Origin: Trichoplusia ni
Taxonomy: Eukaryota; Arthropoda; Insecta; Lepidoptera; Noctuidae
Assembly (NCBI RefSeq): GCF_003590095.1
Contig: NC_039493.1
Coordinates: forward strand, 8,866,001 to 8,930,000
Length of the DNA: 64,000 bases
Direction: 5' to 3'
The translations under genes and the position numbers were made by a program. The notes under the pieces are model-generated. The model was not told the DNA's origin. It was given only the letters and a program-made list of their open reading frames with translations, and ran no database searches. Of this stretch, positions 60,601-64,000 are shown in pieces; positions within the stretch are counted from its first letter, which is position 1, and each line of letters starts with the position of its first letter.

Positions 60601-62553
60601 AAACATTTAAATACAGTTTAGTGTAACTGTCAGTTAAATATTCCATAATGTTTTTCCTTAAGCCAATTTTCTAACCATAGCTCTGATATTATGAAATTAC
60701 TTCCATTAAAATAATAAACGATGGGAGACGATTAACAGCCCCTGTCCGTACATAATGCAGGTCTGTGGTAAGCCAAGGGTCAGTAAATTCCCCTCCCTAG
60801 AGACGCGCCCTTAAACTGGAGCAAACATTTTTGTTTATCGATGCTTCAAATGTTTTTAATAAAGAATCAGAATTTCGTGAGGTAAAATAAGGGGCTTTTT
60901 TTTCGTAAATATAACAAATGTTTTACGAAAAATGTTTTGGGGAAATAGGTCATAGTATAGACATACTTTTCGAAGAATATTTATTAGGCTTTTTGATGTC
61001 TTAGTAAATAAAAAAATGGAAAAAAAATATATACTTCAATTAATCAAATTATAAATTTGCTCAACGAGATGACGTGCTTTGTTAATCAAATTTACTAACA
61101 CACTTATAGGTGTCATATTTCTTTTAGTAACCATATCATTAAGTTACTAATTAGAGAGTAAAGTTCATACTAACAGTAATTCACAATGACCAGTGTAGGT
61201 AAGCCGAGTGTTGACAACCCTAGCGGTTCACAAATAGCCCGCGTGTGTAGGGTGGGATCAAATCAAATATCCGTCGGCCGCGACCCTTCCTCCGACTACC
61301 TCGCCACTCTATTTGCACAATTAATTTGGCTTTTCCTTGATAAAATAGGAATAGATGTATCTGGATAAGATATCAAAGTTTACTCACATCCCAAAAATAA
61401 CATACTTTCGTACCTTCAATTACTTTTATTACAAGGTATACGTTTCTACATTCCAACAGTTACAAACACGCAATTGTTCTTCGATTGAATTACATTTAAG
61501 CTCGAGAGCACTTAGCCATTCCCCTTTTAAAACTCAAGTAGGCTATCGATTAAATGGGATCTCCGGGTGTCGTTGAAGACAATGTAATATGAAGGGGAGT
61601 GTCGTCGCGGGCAGCCGACGGACGTCTCTATGGCGCGCCATCCCACCGCCGATGTCGATGGTACCCTTAAAACGAACTTTATTGACTGAGCGCCGCTGCC
61701 TCGCCGTAAAATGTATTACCACTCATCTATACTCTATGCTCCCTTTTATCTCCCCGCTCATTCTTCATCTCAGACATACATATACCGAGTCAAATCTGTT
61801 ATTGCAGGCTCTCGTTTCCGTTACAGATAAGCGACGGCTTTGTCAAAGCGGTCGGTGGAAACGTTAATAAAAAAATATTATAAGCACACTGACGCATCTC
61901 GTTAGATTTGATAGTACAACAAAGGCGACATCGGGCACATACAAAATTCAATAACAAGGCAGCACGGAGCGGGCGCCTCTGCCGAATAACAATAATTTGG
62001 CAGCCAGCATCCGCCAAATTCCGGATGTGTTCGTTCCATTTTTAAATTTGACAGGTCTCGGGCTCGCGCGCGGTTCGCACCGCGCCGCCGCCGCGCCGCG
62101 CGCCGGCCTCCGCCATGTTGGCAACCAATAACTCAACGCGTAATGTAGCGCGAATGCGACACGATTGTTGTCATTTTCACAAATTATGCGTACGCTACAT
62201 GCCTGCCAATGTTTATCTGTGCTCGTGAAAGCATTAAATTACGCGTGCTCTACGCAGATATTACTTGCACTAGTATATTTACTGTAAATTATTGTAGACT
62301 TATCTAAATAAAGCTAATAATGAATTGACAATACCTTAATACCAGTTTCATTCGTTTTTTAAAGAATTCGACATGTCTAGGAAAATATCAGTTGACTACC
62401 CTGCTGACTGTTCTCTACATGTATACACTCTCTTTTGTCCAGAAATACCACGAGTACAACGTGGACGTGGTCCGCAAGGACGGGCTGCTGCTGGTGCGCG
62501 AGCTGGCCGCTGAGGTCAAGAACCACATGGACTTCAAGATCAATGCTGTCATG
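42548..62553 (+). CDS. Voltage-gated Ca2+ channel alpha-2/delta subunit, 5' part
   Basis: Three exons spliced from 42548-42654, 54868-54949 and 62443-62553 encode the first 100 residues, and the gene runs off the window. All junctions are GT-AG with matching phases (2, 0, 0). Seen: a signal peptide (MVLMGSMCPRRPLGLLLALL..., likely cleaved after ALA at residue 26), then VKNWALKFGVDLWEF and KYHEYNVDVVRKDG...LVRELAAEV. These fit the start of the VWA N-terminal region of CACNA2D proteins (compare VKLWA...FG and KYKEYE in vertebrate alpha-2/delta-3). The family's mature protein is extracellular, membrane-anchored, and raises surface expression of CaV channels at synapses. The alpha-2/delta-3-like assignment is moderately sure; which insect paralogue (straightjacket, stolid or other) cannot be told from 100 residues. 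Confidence 0.85.
44740..44815 (+). repeat. Degenerate lepidopteran repeat (GGGTTCCGT family)
   Basis: ACAGACAAACGGACAGATAG, then TTAATAATAGAGTTCTGTTT and TGAGTACAGAACCCTAAA: the layout of the common ACAGACAGACGGACAG...GGGTACGGAACCCTA repeat. Possibly the opposite part of the same element type as at 12321. In alpha-2/delta intron 1. Confidence 0.55.
46675..46858 (+). mobile_element. tRNA-derived SINE, same family
   Basis: Perfect A box TAGTCGAGTGG (46684-46694) and a B box with two mismatches near 46738. The body TGCATGTGACTTGAATGGTTG matches the copy at 6860, and the element ends in an A/T-rich tail. Inside alpha-2/delta intron 1. Confidence 0.7.
47022..47080 (+). repeat. Fragment of the CTGCTGGACATA repeat family
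   Basis: ACATCATCATCAGGCC followed by GTCCACTGCTGGACATATGCC, the same layout as the copy at 6178-6295, within alpha-2/delta intron 1. Degenerate and truncated. Confidence 0.6.
48331..48482 (-). mobile_element. tRNA-derived SINE, same family, minus strand
   Basis: On the minus strand: perfect A box TAGCAGAGTGG (complement of 48462-48472) and perfect B box GGTTCGATCC (complement of 48407-48416), then a GGACTTGAACGTTTG body like the other two copies. Ends about 50 bp before the hairpin at 48533. Confidence 0.72.
48533..48585. repeat. Perfect 20-bp inverted repeat (hairpin)
   Basis: Arms 48533-48552 and 48566-48585 are exact reverse complements around a 13-base spacer; within the spacer GTC and GAC can pair further. 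The arms include ATCGAATACCGGT. It follows a minus-strand SINE by about 50 bp. It could be a small foldback element or a transcript hairpin. Confidence 0.85.
50461..50565 (+). repeat. Interspersed repeat, possibly 5S-derived
   Basis: ATCTGATCCCAAGCTAAGCA followed by GAGCTTGTGTTATGGTAACC, a sequence pattern I know as frequent in lepidopteran introns. The core TGATCCCAAGCTAAGCA resembles the 5S rRNA internal promoter region, so a 5S-derived SINE is possible; that part is inference. Confidence 0.5.
51885..52150. other. GC-rich island with G-runs in alpha-2/delta intron 1
   Basis: Includes a 10-G run (52059-52068) and five further runs of three or more G between 52024 and 52081, giving strong G-quadruplex potential on the plus strand. 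The open frames across it on the plus strand are composition effects. Confidence 0.45.
54868..54949 (+). CDS. alpha-2/delta coding exon 2 (residues 36-63)
   Basis: Acceptor TTGTTGCAG|A completes the split Glu codon; donor CAAAAT|GTAAGT is phase 0. Encodes VKNWALKFGVDLWEFGRH, matching the entry to the VWA N-terminal domain. An acceptor two bases downstream (GCAGAG|T) would break the frame. Confidence 0.85.
54950..62442 (+). other. alpha-2/delta intron 2
   Basis: 7.5 kb. Starts with the CTCF-like array (55261-55330) inside a GC island (55170-55345), has smaller GC islands at 57350-57420, 60220-60300 and 62050-62120 (the last with CCGCCATGTTGG, a YY1-type motif), and a weak CCCACGGCTGG repeat fragment near 59655. 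No gene seen. Confidence 0.7.
55261..55330. repeat. 10-bp-period GC-rich tandem array with CTCF-like cores
   Basis: Seven imperfect 10-bp units; the last clear ones read GCGCCCGCTA, GTGCCTCCTA, GCGCCCCCTA. On the minus strand the array contains CAGGGGGCAC, TAGGAGGCAC and TAGGGGGCGC, which match the CTCF core YAGRKGGCRS with zero, one and zero mismatches. Lies about 310 bp downstream of alpha-2/delta exon 2. Confidence 0.7.
62443..62553 (+). CDS. alpha-2/delta coding exon 3 (residues 64-100)
   Basis: Acceptor CTTTTGTCCAG|AAA, donor GTCATG|GTGAGT, both phase 0. Helical segment KYHEYNVDVVRKDGLLLVRE followed by LAAEVKNHMDFKINAVM, the position where CACNA2D proteins carry KYKEYE...LVKKLA. Third positions are GC-rich, unlike the surrounding intron. 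Confidence 0.87.
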
Positions 62554-64000
62554 GTGAGTTCACAATACTTTAACTCTATTGTTTTATCTACCCCACTGTT
62601 TCAAACTGCTGGGCAAAGACCTCCCCCAAATCCTTCCACGATTCTCCGTTCTAGGTCTCATAGAACCAGACCATTAGTAACTCTAGTCTTTGAAATACTG
62701 CTGTAAATTGTTTTATGATAGGTCATTAAGAAGGTGGTGCCAGCAAATAAATGAGTCAAAGGGAATGTTAGTAAATTAAATAAATATATTTCTCATAAAA
62801 AAATGAGAAAATAGTAATTAGCCATATATGAAATTAATGCATTTAGAGTCACGCAACGTAATTTACATCTGATTTGATACGATTTGTAAAAAAGCCAAAA
62901 ATGATATCAACACATATCATCACATTTACAACTAAATACTGTTATTCATGACTTACTATTAAATACATGGTTTAATAAATATTGTTACCATAGTGATAAT
63001 ACGTGCATTGTTTTTGCTTCCAAATAATAAGATCATTTTGTCCATCTTCATGAGTATTTCCTTCAGAATGCCAACGATTTTAATGAAAAGGGTAAATGTT
63101 TTTACTTCAGGTAAATAACGAAGGTTTATTGTGGAGAGTATCAAAGTACTAGCAGGGGAAATTAACTGGTTGTTTAGATAACCGTTTCATAATTCATAAG
63201 GTCTGTGTCGGAGTCTTTTTTCTAACGCTTTATTTCTCTGTGTGTAACTTCTATGATCTTGTAAAAGAGAAGCTACTTAAAGACAAAAAACGATAGGTAT
63301 CGTTTGCACAGTTTATATAAGTGTATTCAAAGAACACAAATTAACTAATATGACTGTGTGACGACTGTTAAAAGTACTTACACATTTTGATTTTGAAAAT
63401 GGGTAATCGTCTCGGTTGTGCCATAAACTCTGTAATGTCAGTCAAAAATCACTGCCTAACTCTTTGATGTCAGCTCTACAATGTCATGAACTTCTAAGCA
63501 AGATAAATATTTACCATTGAGACTTTATAACATCATGTGAATGGAAGATGATGTCATATTAAAAATGCTTTAAATGATTATGTACGTCTTCGTAATGGCG
63601 GAGCTTAGATAAGCTTCTCATTTGTCTGTTGTTGTGACCCATTGTTTACACTCCCTAAAGGCACTCTCTTATTTGCCAGAAAAAGCGAAAATAATTTCTC
63701 ATTGTGACATTTTAGTACAACAGATCTTGGATTATGTCCAATTAATTTGAACTTTAAATTTGTTGAGGCAAATAATCTTATTATTTTCAATCAACATTTA
63801 CAATTATGATAAAACCGAAATCAGCATTGGTTTACTACAGATGAACCTTATTTACAAACTTGCGTATCACGGTTCTTTTTTGATTTTCCAATCTCAGGTT
63901 TAGCGGTTTACCTAGTTCAACGACCTCTAAAAAAATATCAAGGTTTTATGTTAAACGAAAATACAGCTGTCTAAGCATTCTCTACCGATATATCCAAACG
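62554..64000 (+). other. alpha-2/delta intron 3 (partial)
   Basis: From the donor after exon 3 to the window end; only the repeat fragment at 62592-62665 is recognisable. No further exon is seen. Confidence 0.65.
62592..62665 (+). repeat. Fragment of the CTGCTGGGCAAAG repeat family
   Basis: CTGCTGGGCAAAGACCTCCC followed by AAATCCTTCCACGATTCTCC, a typical continuation of this lepidopteran repeat. It starts about 40 bp after alpha-2/delta exon 3. Confidence 0.55.

Noticed and set aside
1..64000. CRISPR arrays, operons, riboswitches, rRNA genes
   Set aside because: None seen; the split exons, GT-AG introns and repeats show an animal genome.

Overview
Eukaryotic, AT-rich insect DNA, almost certainly from a moth or butterfly (Lepidoptera). 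The main evidence is a complete 16-exon patched (ptc) gene. Its protein closely matches the butterfly Patched type (as I recall the Junonia coenia sequence), including an arginine-aspartate tail that fly Patched lacks. Interspersed repeats of types familiar from lepidopteran introns support this. I cannot name the species. There are no bacterial, viral or CRISPR features.

Layout. (1) 1-17.7 kb: intergenic DNA upstream of ptc. It holds a 269-bp tandem duplication, degenerate interspersed repeats, one tRNA-derived SINE and three perfect Ci/GLI sites (GACCACCCA) at 8.8, 12.1 and 14.0 kb. (2) 17.7-41.3 kb: ptc on the + strand, with leader, 16 coding exons (1326 aa by my splicing), a 5.7-kb intron 1, a 9.2-kb intron 2 carrying a palindromic pair of Ci/GLI sites, a compact 3' half (33.5-39.7 kb) and an approximately 1.45-kb 3'UTR. 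(3) 41.3-42.5 kb: short intergenic gap with the GC-rich promoter of the next gene. (4) 42.5-64 kb: the first three coding exons (100 aa) of a voltage-gated calcium channel alpha-2/delta subunit gene, same strand, with a signal peptide and the start of the VWA N-terminal region. Its 12.2-kb and 7.5-kb introns hold SINEs, other repeats, a perfect hairpin, GC-rich islands and a tandem array with CTCF-like cores. The gene continues past the window.

Function. Patched is the Hedgehog receptor, a 12-pass RND-type transporter that represses Smoothened. It is also a classic transcriptional target of the pathway through Ci/GLI, which makes the excess of perfect Ci/GLI sites around the gene the most informative regulatory signal here. 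The alpha-2/delta gene encodes an extracellular auxiliary subunit of CaV channels and has no evident functional link to ptc beyond being adjacent. In both genes an upstream ATG opens a reading frame that overlaps the main start codon, suggesting translational control if the leaders include those ATGs.

I found no new molecular system. The observations worth following are regulatory (Ci/GLI sites, CTCF-like array, overlapping uORFs), protein-level (altered acidic residues in TM4 and TM10, no PPxY motif, RD tail in Patched), and one likely assembly artefact at 3.5-4.0 kb.
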